A stretch of 64,000 bases of DNA from the NCBI GenBank assembly GCA_963790965.1, contig CAWBQO010000001.1, positions 496,001-560,000 on the forward strand. The letters are read 5' to 3'. Numbering within the stretch: the stretch's first letter is position 1; each line of letters starts with the position of its first letter. Made by a program: the position numbers and the translations under genes. A model generated the notes under the pieces. It was not told the origin of the DNA. It saw only the letters and a list, made by a program, of their open reading frames with translations, and did no database searches. This stretch comes from CAWBQO01 sp963790965 (GTDB lineage: Bacteria; Bacteroidota; Rhodothermia; Rhodothermales; DASSAV01). Below are positions 18,309-27,665 of the stretch, piece after piece.

Positions 18309-19655
18309 TTACCGTACGAGTGCCATCCGGCCCGTCTCGCTGGTACCCTGCGTCTCGAGGCGGTAGAAGTACAGGCCGCTTGGCAGCTCGTCGGCAGATA
18401 GGAGAGCGCGGTGCTCGCCTGCATTCTGGATTCCGTCCGCAATCGTGCGAACTTCCCGTCCGAGCGCGTCAAAAACCGTCAGCTGCACGGGCGAGGTCTC
18501 TTCCAGCGTGTAGACGATGGTCGTTTCGCCGGAGAACGGATTGGGATAGTTGCCTTCGAGGCGGAATGCGCGAGGTGCTTCCGCCCGTTCGCGGGCGACG
18601 GTCGCAACAAAGCGGTCCACCGTAATCTGATCGATGTAAATGGTAGGCGTGCTCGCGGCGTCGACTTCCGTGATCTGAATGCCGACGCGGCGGGTCGCGC
18701 CGAGATCAGCCGGTACGACGTACTCCAGCATGTTCCAGGCACCGGTTGTGAGCGTATCGGCATCAAACCACTTGTCCGTCCACGCCCACGAGTCGCCGTG
18801 CTGGACGAAGATCTGCAGCCCCATGATGCCCGCCAGTTGATCTTCGTCAACCCACACCATAGCCCGCACCGTATCCCCTTCGTTCACCTGAAGGGCATCA
18901 TTTGCAAAAGCAGCCTTGTCCAGCGTGTCGCCGGCGTCCAGGCGCACGGAGTGCGTCCCGTCGAAGGCCGTCCCCTCAGCAATCTCGCCCGAGGAGGCGT
19001 ATCCGTCCGTCAGAAACAACCATCCGGCGAGGCGGCCGTCCTCGAAGCTCCACGTCGCAAACCGGTTCGGGTCCTGCTCCTCTTCCGGTTCCCCGGCGCG
19101 GAGGATCTGCACGTCGTCGACATACAGGACCGCAGGCAGCGTGGTAGCGCCCTCCTTGAACAGCGCCTGAAACCCGAGCGCGTTAAACGGATCAGCAAGC
19201 GTGGACAGCGGGAATTCAATCGTGGCCCAGGCGTCTGCACCCACGTCGGCGGTGTTGAACCACTGGCTATGCCAGTTCCAGCCGCCGTCCATCCAGAAAC
19301 CCTGGAAGCCGTTCAAGAGAACGGTATCGGCGGCGGCTATCCACACGCTCATGCGAACCACGTCTTCCGGCTGAAGGTTGAGCGCCGCCGGGCCGTTGTA
19401 GGTGAAGTTGATCTCGACGCCGGTCGTGTTCTTCGTCAGCTTCAACGCATGGGTGCCGCTGAGGGCCTTCTCCGTCGTAACGGCCGTCGAGGCCACACCG
19501 CCGCTTCCCGCCCAGCCGCCGGCCGCACCGTCCTCGAAATCCCACGAGTGAACGACCGTCATAGCGGGCGTTTGCTGGGCTAACGCGGTGTTCAGCGGCG
19601 CAAGGAGCACCGCCGCAAGGAGGAGAAGGGATGCAAGTTGTAACTGTGCTTTCAT
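18309..19655 (-). CDS. Secreted lectin-like protein with two beta-sandwich domains and a T9SS tail
   Basis: 448 residues. A signal peptide ends near residue 26 (NTALAQQ). Two related beta-sandwich modules follow (about 35-190 and 200-350), each opening with a WDFEDG or WSFEDG strand and GW, the pattern of CBM-like domains. The end is a T9SS type A sorting domain: GNYPNPFSGETTI, then DALGREV, then SGLYFYRLE. No catalytic motif is seen, so it is probably a surface glycan-binding protein. It is the last gene of the SUS operon, but a strong hairpin separates it from the upstream lipoprotein gene, so its level may be lower or separately set. The ATG at 19655 matches the signal peptide. Confidence 0.75.
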   Translation of the reverse strand: MKAQLQLASLLLLAAVLLAPLNTALAQQTPAMTVVHSWDFEDGAAGGWAGSGGVASTAVTTEKALSGTHALKLTKNTTGVEINFTYNGPAALNLQPEDVVRMSVWIAAADTVLLNGFQGFWMDGGWNWHSQWFNTADVGADAWATIEFPLSTLADPFNALGFQALFKEGATTLPAVLYVDDVQILRAGEPEEEQDPNRFATWSFEDGRLAGWLFLTDGYASSGEIAEGTAFDGTHSVRLDAGDTLDKAAFANDALQVNEGDTVRAMVWVDEDQLAGIMGLQIFVQHGDSWAWTDKWFDADTLTTGAWNMLEYVVPADLGATRRVGIQITEVDAASTPTIYIDQITVDRFVATVARERAEAPRAFRLEGNYPNPFSGETTIVYTLEETSPVQLTVFDALGREVRTIADGIQNAGEHRALLSADELPSGLYFYRLETQGTSETGRMALVR

Positions 19656-19685
19656 CGTAGATTCGGTGGTTGAGGGTACAAAAGC

Positions 19686-19720
19686 GCCCGCAGGCCTCCC
19701 CTCTTGAGAGGCCCGCGGGC
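19686..19720 (-). terminator. Hairpin between lipoprotein and lectin-like genes (terminator or attenuator)
   Basis: Nested stems: GCCCGC 19686-19691 with GCGGGC 19715-19720, and GGCCTC 19693-19698 with GAGGCC 19708-19713. On the minus strand the hairpin is followed by TTTTGTACC. It lies inside the operon, 12 bp past the stop of the glycan-binding lipoprotein gene and 30 bp before the next start, so partial termination is likely. Confidence 0.7.
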
Positions 19721-19731
19721 ATAAAGCCACA

Positions 19732-20979
19732 TTAAGAGGCGATCTTCACGATACGGATGTTGTCGATTGCGAGGTCGAGGTCCTGCACCACGTCGGCATC
19801 ATCGTTGACGTACATGAAGCCCAGTGGAGAAGCACCGTCGCTCCCGAGAAGGGCCAGCAGCGATCCGACGGAATCCCCGCCGCCGTCCACGCCCGCGGCA
19901 GACTTGGTGCGGAACTCGGTCAGCGGGAACGTCACGGTCGTCCAACCCTGCGGCGCATACGCCTTGCCGGTCTTCGTCCAAGGCTCAAACCGGCCGATGT
20001 GCTTCCAGTCGTCGTCCGACCTGATGAGCAGCGTGCCATGTTCGACCGGCGTGCGGACGTAGATCTCGAACTTGAGGGCAAAGTTGGAAACCGGTGCACC
20101 GAGGTCGGCGGGGTCTACCCAGACGACCTGGTTGAGATTGATGGAGCGGCCGCCGTTCCACCAGCCCCAATCGCCGCCGGCCACGCCGTCGGCCTTCATG
20201 TAGGCGTAGTTGCCCCAGCCGTTGGGGAAGAGCGCGGGGTCGTTGACGAGGTTGGCTCCCCAGCCGAAGTTGTTCACGTCGTCAAAATTGGAGAGCAAAC
20301 CGGCCGGGTCGTTGAAGGGAGCCGCGGGCGTAGAGGGAGCCGTTCCGCCAGATGTCTTGACCTCGATGGCCCCACCGCCTGAGACGCCGGAGGGCACCGT
20401 CACGCGCAGCCAGGTGCCGTTTGGCGCGGATTCGAACTCCGTCGCGGTTGCGCCGCCGGGGAAGGCGATCTCCTCGATAAGGTAGAGATACTGCCCGGTG
20501 AGCGTGATGGTCTGCCCGGCCAAGGCGAACTCGTTGCTGATCCCCGTCACCTGCGGCGCAGGCGGCACGACCGGGAAGTCGAGCTTAGAACTGCCGTTGG
20601 CGTTGCGCACGACGATGGTGTTCATCTCCTCGCTCGCCGGGTCCATGCTCCCGAAAGGCAAGTCCGCCGGCACCATGATGATGAGGGAGGAGTCGGTCGT
20701 GAGCGCAGGATTGAAGGAGGTCGCAACGCCGTCGAAGAGGACCTCGACCGTGGCGTCCATGTTGCTTCCGAGCAGGACAACCCACTGTCCCGGTCCGATC
20801 TTCTGCAAGTTTCGCGAGGAATCGGGCGAGATGTAGCGCACGGCATGGATCTGCGGGACACCGTCGGCGTCCACCTGGCTGCCGATGGTGTTGTCCACGC
20901 ACCCTGTGAGGGCACCGGCGAACAGTAGCGCCGCCACCCCGAGGCTGCTCTTGAAGAAGAGTTGCTTGGTGGTTTTCAT
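19732..20979 (-). CDS. Surface glycan-binding lipoprotein (SGBP-B-like, IPT domains)
   Basis: 415 residues. The lipobox LTGC gives lipidated Cys27, so it should be anchored to the cell surface. Residues about 45-140 and 141-215 are IPT/TIG-type Ig folds (GPGQWVVLLGSNM, AGQTITLTGQYL). The C-terminal 200 residues (NNFGWGANLVND, GDWGWWNGG, GTLLIRSDDDW) resemble the xyloglucan-binding domain of Bacteroides SGBP-B proteins. It sits directly after SusD, the usual SusE/SusF place, and binds the polysaccharide to feed SusCD. The start at 20979 was chosen for the lipoprotein signal; an extension to 21012 is unlikely. The xyloglucan assignment is inferred from the domain type and the GH74 neighbour. 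Confidence 0.85.
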   Translation of the reverse strand: MKTTKQLFFKSSLGVAALLFAGALTGCVDNTIGSQVDADGVPQIHAVRYISPDSSRNLQKIGPGQWVVLLGSNMDATVEVLFDGVATSFNPALTTDSSLIIMVPADLPFGSMDPASEEMNTIVVRNANGSSKLDFPVVPPAPQVTGISNEFALAGQTITLTGQYLYLIEEIAFPGGATATEFESAPNGTWLRVTVPSGVSGGGAIEVKTSGGTAPSTPAAPFNDPAGLLSNFDDVNNFGWGANLVNDPALFPNGWGNYAYMKADGVAGGDWGWWNGGRSINLNQVVWVDPADLGAPVSNFALKFEIYVRTPVEHGTLLIRSDDDWKHIGRFEPWTKTGKAYAPQGWTTVTFPLTEFRTKSAAGVDGGGDSVGSLLALLGSDGASPLGFMYVNDDADVVQDLDLAIDNIRIVKIAS

Positions 20980-21029
20980 AGTCAGAGCGAAGATGAGTCG
21001 GTTAGAAGGCACTCTCGATGCGCGCCTCG

Positions 21030-22637
21030 TTACTGAGCCGCGGTAAGGTTGCCTTGCTGAGAGAAGTCGTAATCCATCGGCGGATCGAGCAGGGCGGGCG
21101 AGGTGACCACCGCAGCCTCCGGCAGCGGGAAGGTGAAGTCGGAGTGCTCCGCCACAACCGGCGTGACCGGAGGATTGACGACGATCTCGCCCGTGGGGCT
21201 GACCGTGTAAGTCGTATTGCGCTCCTGATTATTGACGAAGGCAAGGGCCTCGTTGGGCTGGAAGTAGTGCCAGCGTACGAGGTCGTACCAGTTCTGCCCC
21301 TCGATGGCCAGTTCCTTCCATTTTTCGAGGAAGATGTCCATAAAGTTGATGCTCGTCTTCGGCTGCAGGCCGGCACGGGTGCGCACCGCGTTGTAGTACT
21401 TGAGCGCCTCCGGATCGCTGGTCGAGGCCTGATCCCCGAGAATCGACTCGGCGTAGATCAGGTACACCTCGGCAAGCCGCTGCATGTACGAGTTGATCGG
21501 GGCGTCCATGATCGCGACCTGCCCGTTGTTATCGGCGGGCGTCCCGATGACGTACTTCTTGATGCCGGTCGCCGTCGAGGTGTGCGTGTAGCCGCCCTTG
21601 TTGGAGATCAGATACGGGTAGTAATCGCCGTTCTGCATGAAGGTGGCCTTGCGCCGGACCGAGTCGGCAGGGGAATAGAGCGTAAGCAGGTTATAAGAGG
21701 CGTTGGTGCCGCCACCCCAGCCGTCGCCGACCGCCGTAAGTTCGGGGACGAAGGCGAGATAGGCCTGCAACGTGTTCTGCGTGCCCCAGCCGCCCTTAAA
21801 CACCCACTGAAGGGCGAAGAGCGACTCCTTGTTGTTGTCGTTGGCAGCAAGGAAGAGGTCCGTGTAGTTGTCCAGGAGAGCCGCACCGCTGTTGTGAATC
21901 ACGTCGGAGGCCGCCTCCCGCGCCTTACGAAGCATTTCAGGATCGCGCGCGCCTTCGTGGTTCCACCCCGCGAAGGAGAGATACGCCTCCGAGAGCATGC
22001 CCTTGGCGGACCATTTCGTCACGCGGCCCGGGTCGTCGGTCGGGGGCAGGTGCTCGGCCGCGAACTCGAGGTCGTTGATGAGGAACTGGTACACGTCTTC
22101 GACCTTGTGCCGCCCCACGTTCGGCGACTTGATCATCTCGCGGTTGTCCGTAATGATCGGCACGGCACCAAAGGCCCGGACGAGGTGCAGATAGGCGGTG
22201 CCGCGCATAAACCGCGCCTCCGCGATAGCCGCCTGCCGGTCCGCTTCCGGGATGTCGCGAGACGCCTTGTCCCGGATGTTCATGACCGTCATGTTCGACT
22301 GCCCGATGACGGTGTAGAACGACCGCCAGGCGTCGTCGAGTTGACTATTTCCGGAGCTGAGATTCAGGAAGACGAAGCTTCCCCAACCGGTCGGTAAATT
22401 GTACTGTATCGTACCAGCCGCGTAGTCGCCCACGCCGAGATACGCCTTGTCATTGTAGGTGAACCAAACGACGTTGTAAAGCGGCGCGGTGGCGTGCCGC
22501 AGTTGGTCGGTCGTCTGATAGTAGTTGTCCGTGACCACCATGTCCTCCGGAGGATGGTTCAGGAAGCTGTCGCCGCAGCCGGTCAGGCCGATGATGGCCC
22601 CGGCCAGCAGGACGGCAAGGCTTAGTTGCTTCTTCAT
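21030..22637 (-). CDS. SusD/RagB-family surface glycan-binding lipoprotein
   Basis: 535 residues, the lid protein of the SusC channel. The lipobox LTGC gives Cys21. The N-terminal CGDSFLNHPPEDMV and DNYYQTTDQLRHATAPLY region, the TPR-like helices (RFMRGTAYLHLVRAFGAVP) and the C-terminal RLAEVYLIYAE and FLEKWKELAIEGQNWYDLVRW blocks are classic SusD. It starts 29 bp after the SusC stop and is followed closely by the glycan-binding lipoprotein. Substrate specificity is not readable from the sequence. Confidence 0.95.
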   Translation of the reverse strand: MKKQLSLAVLLAGAIIGLTGCGDSFLNHPPEDMVVTDNYYQTTDQLRHATAPLYNVVWFTYNDKAYLGVGDYAAGTIQYNLPTGWGSFVFLNLSSGNSQLDDAWRSFYTVIGQSNMTVMNIRDKASRDIPEADRQAAIAEARFMRGTAYLHLVRAFGAVPIITDNREMIKSPNVGRHKVEDVYQFLINDLEFAAEHLPPTDDPGRVTKWSAKGMLSEAYLSFAGWNHEGARDPEMLRKAREAASDVIHNSGAALLDNYTDLFLAANDNNKESLFALQWVFKGGWGTQNTLQAYLAFVPELTAVGDGWGGGTNASYNLLTLYSPADSVRRKATFMQNGDYYPYLISNKGGYTHTSTATGIKKYVIGTPADNNGQVAIMDAPINSYMQRLAEVYLIYAESILGDQASTSDPEALKYYNAVRTRAGLQPKTSINFMDIFLEKWKELAIEGQNWYDLVRWHYFQPNEALAFVNNQERNTTYTVSPTGEIVVNPPVTPVVAEHSDFTFPLPEAAVVTSPALLDPPMDYDFSQQGNLTAAQ

Positions 22638-22666
22638 ATACTTGAGTTCGTTGAGGTCGATTGGTG

Positions 22667-25600
22667 TCAGAAGCCGACGTTGATGCCGATCGTGTAGGTT
22701 CGGGCAGACGGATAGCGACCGCTGTCGATGCCGCTCTGGAGAGCATCCTGCTGATTGGAGCCGACTTCCGGATCATAACCGCTGTAGCCGGTGAGCGTCA
22801 GCAGGTTTTCGACGCGCAGGTAGACGCGCATCTGCTGGAGCCGGAAGTAGTTGGCCGCCGTGTTGGTCAGGTTGTAGCCTAGCGTCACGTTCTTCACGCG
22901 CAGGTATGAACCGTCCTCTACGAAGACATCCGAGACCCGATAGTTGTTGTTTGCGCCAGAGAGAGAGAGGCGCGGAACCATCGTTTCCGGATTGGAGACG
23001 TAGACGTTCTCGACGTCGTTGATGCTGCCGTTTGGATCTACCAGTTCCAGTCGAGCGAAATCATTCGCGTTCTCGAGCAAGCCGAAATTGGTGTTCGGGT
23101 CTTCGTTGATCCGGCGAATGTCGTTGAAGATCTCGTTACCGTACTTGCCGTTCAGGAAAACGGAGAACTGCCAGTTCTTGAAGTAGAAAGAGTTCGTGAC
23201 GCCGTAGGTGAAGTCCGGCTGCGGATTGCCAATGAACGTCCGGTCCTGCTCCGTAATGACGCCATCTCCGTTGACATCCTTAAACTTAAAGTCGCCGATC
23301 CAGATACCGTTGGGATCCACCGGCAGGTTCACGGGGAGGGCGCTGTTATGGAGATCCTCCGCGTCCGTGAAGACGCCCTCAACGACGTAGCCGTAGAACC
23401 TTCCGACGGGGCCGCCTACCACGGTCCGCGAGACGCCGCGATCGATGACGGACGACTCGCTGTTCATCCGCGTGACTTCGTTCTTGTTAGTTGAGAACAC
23501 CACGTCCGTATTCCACACGACGGGTCCGGTCAGATTGATCGTGCTCAGGTTGAACTCAAGCCCGCGGTTTTTGATGGCACCGATGTTGACGTACGGTGAG
23601 GCGAAGCCACCCTCCCCGCTCGTGCCTGCATGAGGAGGCAGCGGCAGGCGCAGGAGCAGATCCCTCGTGTTCTTGAGGTAGGCGTCGGCGGTGAGGCGAA
23701 CGCGCTGGTTGAACAGGGCGAGATCGAGGCCGCCGTTGTAGGCTTCCGTCGTTTCCCACTTCAGGTCGGGATTCCCGAGTCCGCTCGGCAGGAAGCCCGC
23801 GCCCCAAGGCGTTGCCCATGCCGCCAGCGTAGCGCCGTAAGAGTACGAACCGATGTTCTGGTTGCCCACCTGGCCGTAGCCAAAGCGGACCTTCATGTCC
23901 TCGATGCGTGCCGTGCGGAGTGCGCCGCGAAGGAAGCGCTCTTCCGTGGGCACCCATGCGGCGGAAAACGACGGGAAATAGCCCCAGCGGTTGTTTTCGC
24001 CGAACTTCGAAGAGCCGTCGGCGCGCATCGTGGTGGTGAGCAGATAGCGGTCGCCGATGTTCAGGTTGACACGCCCGAAGTAGGACTCGAGTGCATCACC
24101 GCCCGCATAGGAGCCGTTGTTGTCGGTCTCCGGATCGCCCGTGTTCAACTCTTGCACGGTGTTCGACGGGAAGTTCTGGCGGCTGCCGTAGAGGCCGTCC
24201 CAGGCCCATTCCTGCGCCTCGTGGCCCACCATCGCCGTGAGGTTGAGGCCGCGGGTCAGGTCGTCCTGAAAGGTGAGGTAGTTTTTCACCATCCAGTATG
24301 TGTTGGTGCCTGTACTCCGATTTGACGTGTTGATGTTGTTGACCAGCGCGCCGAAGCGATAGGTCGGCATGAACTGGTCGTCCTTCGTGAACTCGAGGTT
24401 GCCGTCAAACTCGCTCCGGAGGCTGAGATTCTTGAAGAATTTCAGATCGGCGTAGATGTTACCGAGCAGCTGGTTGCGGCCGCGGTAGTTCTCCGTTATC
24501 TCGGCCATGCCGACCGGGTTCTGCAGCGTGAACTGGGCTTGCGAGGGGCCGCCCCAGGTGCCGTCCGCCGCGCGGAGTGGAATGTCCGGGCGCTGACGCA
24601 CGGCGAGGTTGATCAGATTCTCGTTCGCCACATTGATGCGCTCGCGGGTCCGGCTCAAGTTCAGGCTCGTTCCAACCCTTGCCCAGCTCGTCGCCTGGTT
24701 GTCGAGGTTGAGCCGCGCCGAGTAGCGGCGGAACCACGAGGCGGTCGCAATGCCTTCCTGGTTAAAGATGCCCGCCGAGAGCATATACTGCGTGCGGTCA
24801 TTGCCGCCGGACATGCGAAGATTATGGTTCTGCATCGGCGCTGCGCGGAAGAGCACGTCCTGCCAGTCCGTACCCGTGCCAAGCAGCGACGGATCGGCGA
24901 ACTCGGCCGGCGCGGTGAGGCCAAGGCTCGCGGCGCGGTCGTTCTGGAAACGGGCGAACGTCTGCAAGTCCATCGTCTCTACGCGCTGCGGCAGTTGCTG
25001 CACGCCGTAGTACCCATCATAGGCGAGCTGCGACTCTCCGGGGCGGCCGCGCTTGGTGGTGATGAGCACGACGCCATTGGCTGCACGCGCACCGTAGATG
25101 GCGGTGGCGGAGGCATCCTTAAGGATCTCCATGCTTTCGATGTCCTGCGGATTGAGCGTCGCGAGCGCGTTGGTCATCTTCTGACCCTGTCCGCTCGAAT
25201 TGCTCGAGGATGCCACCGAACCCGAGATCGGCACGCCATCGACAACGTAGAGGGGTTCCGTATCGCCATTGAGGGTGGAGATGCCGCGGATATTGAGCGA
25301 GATGCCGCCGCCCGGAGCGCCGGAGTTCTGCGTCACAACCACACCGGCCACGCGGCCCTGCAGAAGCTCGTCGACGGTGCTCGTGACCGAGTTCTCCAGC
25401 ACTTCCGCTGTCACGCTCGACACCGCGCCCGTAAGATCACGGCGGCGCTGCGTGCCGTAGCCCACAACCACAAGGTCGTCGAGCATCTCCATGGAAGGCT
25501 CGAGGCTGAAATTGACCATGGCGGAGCCATTGTCTCGCACCTCTACGCTCTCGCGCACCTGCTCGGCGTAGCCGATGAAGGTGGCGCGCAGCGAATACGT

Positions 25601-26353
25601 GCCGGCGGGCACGCCCACGATTTCGTACCGCCCCTCGCCGTCGGCCATAGCACCCATCTGCGTACCGACGATGACCACGTTCGCGCCTGGCAGCGGCTCG
25701 GCAGAGGTTGCATCCGTAATTCGCCCGGTGATGACGGCCGCAACCGGCAGCGAAGCAGTCGGCATTTGCGCGCGGCCCGAAGCCGTCCGCAGCGCGCCGA
25801 CACTCATCGGCTGCACCGCCGCCTCGACGGCGCGCGTCCGCACCACAACGTGCCCGCTACGTGAGATGAGCAGCCCGAGGTTGGTGTCCTTTACGATGTC
25901 CTGAAGCACCTGTCGGATCGGCGCATCATCGTAGCGGAGCCGAATGACCTTATCAACGGCCACGGCATCTGATCCGTAGGAGAGCTGCAAACCGGCCTTT
26001 TGCGTCACTTCGCGCAGCGCTTCCGCCACCGTGACGCCGTCGAACTGAACGGAAACCGTACGGGAGAGAAAAGCCGTCCTGTGATCATCGAGGCTGTACA
26101 GCGCCGGCTGATGGTCGGCGGACACCTGGATCGGGTGCTTGCCCGGCTGTCCTACGCGCTCGGCTGATGCGAAAGTGGCTGGAGAAAACCCAGCCTGCTG
26201 CCCCGCGAGAGCAGGATACCCCGCCACAAGGAGGAGCGCCGCTGTGAGAAGCGCTTTCAAGGCCGTAGTCTTGAGAAGACTTCCGCGGTCCCTTTGTCGA
26301 TTGTCAGAATGCGTCTGCATGCCCGGTGAGTAGGTTGGTTTGTTCAGTAACAT
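22667..26353 (-). CDS. SusC-type TonB-dependent transporter with signalling (STN) domain
   Basis: 1228-residue outer-membrane importer. After a signal region ending near residue 51 it has an STN domain (about 95-170; VSVQFDGVTVAEALREV), which in such proteins contacts the FecR anti-sigma factor. Next come a carboxypeptidase-regulatory beta-sandwich (about 205-295; ITGRITDATSAEPLPGANV), a VVVGYGTQRRRDLTGAV junction, the plug (about 310-425, ending GVVLITTKRG) and the 22-stranded barrel, ending YTIGINVGF. The gene begins 24 bp after the FecR stop, so it is cotranscribed. Import of xyloglucan- or other hemicellulose-derived oligomers is likely from the neighbours. The ATG at 26320 is an alternative start. 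Confidence 0.95.
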   Translation of the reverse strand: MLLNKPTYSPGMQTHSDNRQRDRGSLLKTTALKALLTAALLLVAGYPALAGQQAGFSPATFASAERVGQPGKHPIQVSADHQPALYSLDDHRTAFLSRTVSVQFDGVTVAEALREVTQKAGLQLSYGSDAVAVDKVIRLRYDDAPIRQVLQDIVKDTNLGLLISRSGHVVVRTRAVEAAVQPMSVGALRTASGRAQMPTASLPVAAVITGRITDATSAEPLPGANVVIVGTQMGAMADGEGRYEIVGVPAGTYSLRATFIGYAEQVRESVEVRDNGSAMVNFSLEPSMEMLDDLVVVGYGTQRRRDLTGAVSSVTAEVLENSVTSTVDELLQGRVAGVVVTQNSGAPGGGISLNIRGISTLNGDTEPLYVVDGVPISGSVASSSNSSGQGQKMTNALATLNPQDIESMEILKDASATAIYGARAANGVVLITTKRGRPGESQLAYDGYYGVQQLPQRVETMDLQTFARFQNDRAASLGLTAPAEFADPSLLGTGTDWQDVLFRAAPMQNHNLRMSGGNDRTQYMLSAGIFNQEGIATASWFRRYSARLNLDNQATSWARVGTSLNLSRTRERINVANENLINLAVRQRPDIPLRAADGTWGGPSQAQFTLQNPVGMAEITENYRGRNQLLGNIYADLKFFKNLSLRSEFDGNLEFTKDDQFMPTYRFGALVNNINTSNRSTGTNTYWMVKNYLTFQDDLTRGLNLTAMVGHEAQEWAWDGLYGSRQNFPSNTVQELNTGDPETDNNGSYAGGDALESYFGRVNLNIGDRYLLTTTMRADGSSKFGENNRWGYFPSFSAAWVPTEERFLRGALRTARIEDMKVRFGYGQVGNQNIGSYSYGATLAAWATPWGAGFLPSGLGNPDLKWETTEAYNGGLDLALFNQRVRLTADAYLKNTRDLLLRLPLPPHAGTSGEGGFASPYVNIGAIKNRGLEFNLSTINLTGPVVWNTDVVFSTNKNEVTRMNSESSVIDRGVSRTVVGGPVGRFYGYVVEGVFTDAEDLHNSALPVNLPVDPNGIWIGDFKFKDVNGDGVITEQDRTFIGNPQPDFTYGVTNSFYFKNWQFSVFLNGKYGNEIFNDIRRINEDPNTNFGLLENANDFARLELVDPNGSINDVENVYVSNPETMVPRLSLSGANNNYRVSDVFVEDGSYLRVKNVTLGYNLTNTAANYFRLQQMRVYLRVENLLTLTGYSGYDPEVGSNQQDALQSGIDSGRYPSARTYTIGINVGF

Positions 26354-26377
26354 CGGTGCGTTGTAAAGCAGAAAAGG

Positions 26378-27454
26378 TCAAGCCCCCACTTGTCCTGCCG
26401 GGCGTAAGACCCCGTCGGCCTGGTAAAACAAGACGTGATGCCCCTCCCATTCGTAGCGGAGGTGCAGCGTCTCGCTGATGATGCCCAAGACTTCTTGGAT
26501 GGATTCTTCCTTGAAAGAAGCGTTGAGGCGGTCCACGTCGGCCGGCGACAGCTTCAGCTCGATCTGGACGCCGTACCACCGGCCGAGCTGTCGCGCCACC
26601 TCGTCGATCGTGGCCTCGACGAACACGAGCCGCCCGTCCATCCATTCCATGTATTCGTCGGCCACGACCTTCTGGCGCACGACGCGGTCGTCTGCAAGTG
26701 AAATGTTCGCCATCTGATCGCGCTCGAGCAGGATGGCTTGCTCCGGCGCGGCGTTCTCGGGGCGAACGGCCACCTTGCCTTCGTCCACTACCACGCGGAT
26801 GCCGGGTTCGTCCGGATAAGCGCCGACGCTGAAGCGGGTCCCGAGCACTTCCGTCACAGCGCCTCTAACGCGCACGCGGAACGGCCGCGCCTTATCATGG
26901 GCCACGTCGAAGTATGCTTCTCCCTCGAGCTGCACGACGCGCTCGTCGCCGGCGAAGACTTTCGGAAGCGTAAGGCGGCTCTGCGCGTTCAATGTCACAT
27001 GCGTGCCGTCATAGAGCGTCACGCGGGCGCGCTGGCCGGGACCGGTCGCGACCTCGCGCATGATTCCGTCTCTTCCGGGCCGGTTGCCCCAGGGTCCATA
27101 GAGCACCGTCAGGACAACGGCGACCATAGCCGCCATCGTAATTCCGGCTTTCACTGCCGGATGGAGGCGGCGGCGGTGGCGAACGCGCACCGGGCTCCGA
27201 TCTGAACGGAGCGCATTTCTGGCGGGCTGCGGCGCAATGCCCGAGCGGTCGCGCTGCCGGTTCCACATACGTTCGACGTCCGGCACTTCACCCCTCCGCG
27301 CGCCGGCGGCGTCCCACAGCGCGCGCAAACGCTCGGCTTCCCGCCGGTTGGCAGGATCAGCAGCCATCCAGGCTTCGAGTATCTCCCTCTCGCCGGCCGT
27401 ACATTCTCCGGCGAAAAGATGAATCAGCCGATCAGAGCAGTCTTCCGGGGCCAT
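26378..27454 (-). CDS. FecR-family anti-sigma factor
   Basis: 358 residues, inner-membrane regulator of the ECF sigma factor encoded divergently. It has a cytoplasmic N-terminal DUF4880-type helix region (about 5-50), a single transmembrane segment at about 103-119, the periplasmic FecR domain (about 135-235; DGTHVTLNAQSRLTLP, LEGEAYFDVAHD) and a C-terminal STN-like DUF4974 domain (about 280-345; LNASFKEESIQEVLGIISET). It heads the SUS operon. By analogy with FecIRA, binding of substrate to the SusC STN domain would release the sigma factor. Confidence 0.93.
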   Translation of the reverse strand: MAPEDCSDRLIHLFAGECTAGEREILEAWMAADPANRREAERLRALWDAAGARRGEVPDVERMWNRQRDRSGIAPQPARNALRSDRSPVRVRHRRRLHPAVKAGITMAAMVAVVLTVLYGPWGNRPGRDGIMREVATGPGQRARVTLYDGTHVTLNAQSRLTLPKVFAGDERVVQLEGEAYFDVAHDKARPFRVRVRGAVTEVLGTRFSVGAYPDEPGIRVVVDEGKVAVRPENAAPEQAILLERDQMANISLADDRVVRQKVVADEYMEWMDGRLVFVEATIDEVARQLGRWYGVQIELKLSPADVDRLNASFKEESIQEVLGIISETLHLRYEWEGHHVLFYQADGVLRPAGQVGA

Positions 27455-27665
27455 GAAGCGTCCGCATTGGTAAGGTTTATCAGTCTCAAGACGATCTGGC
27501 CCCGCGTTTCCCCTACAGCCTTTCGAACATTACGTCTCGATTGTCTGAGGACCTATAGATATACGATGAGTATGGTGCAAGAGTAAAGGTATTGCGCATT
27601 CAAATTGAATAGATTACCTTCTCCCCTGCCGAGGGAGTCTGTCCGATCCACTGATTAGTAGGAAA
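27455..27665. promoter_or_regulatory. Divergent promoter region between anti-sigma and sigma genes
   Basis: 211-bp space, noticeably richer in A/T than the surroundings (for example ATAGATATACGATGAG and TCAAATTGAATAGATTA at about 27552-27615). It must hold the promoters of the FecR-SUS operon and of the ECF sigma gene. I cannot fix a -33/-7 pair with confidence. Confidence 0.5.
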
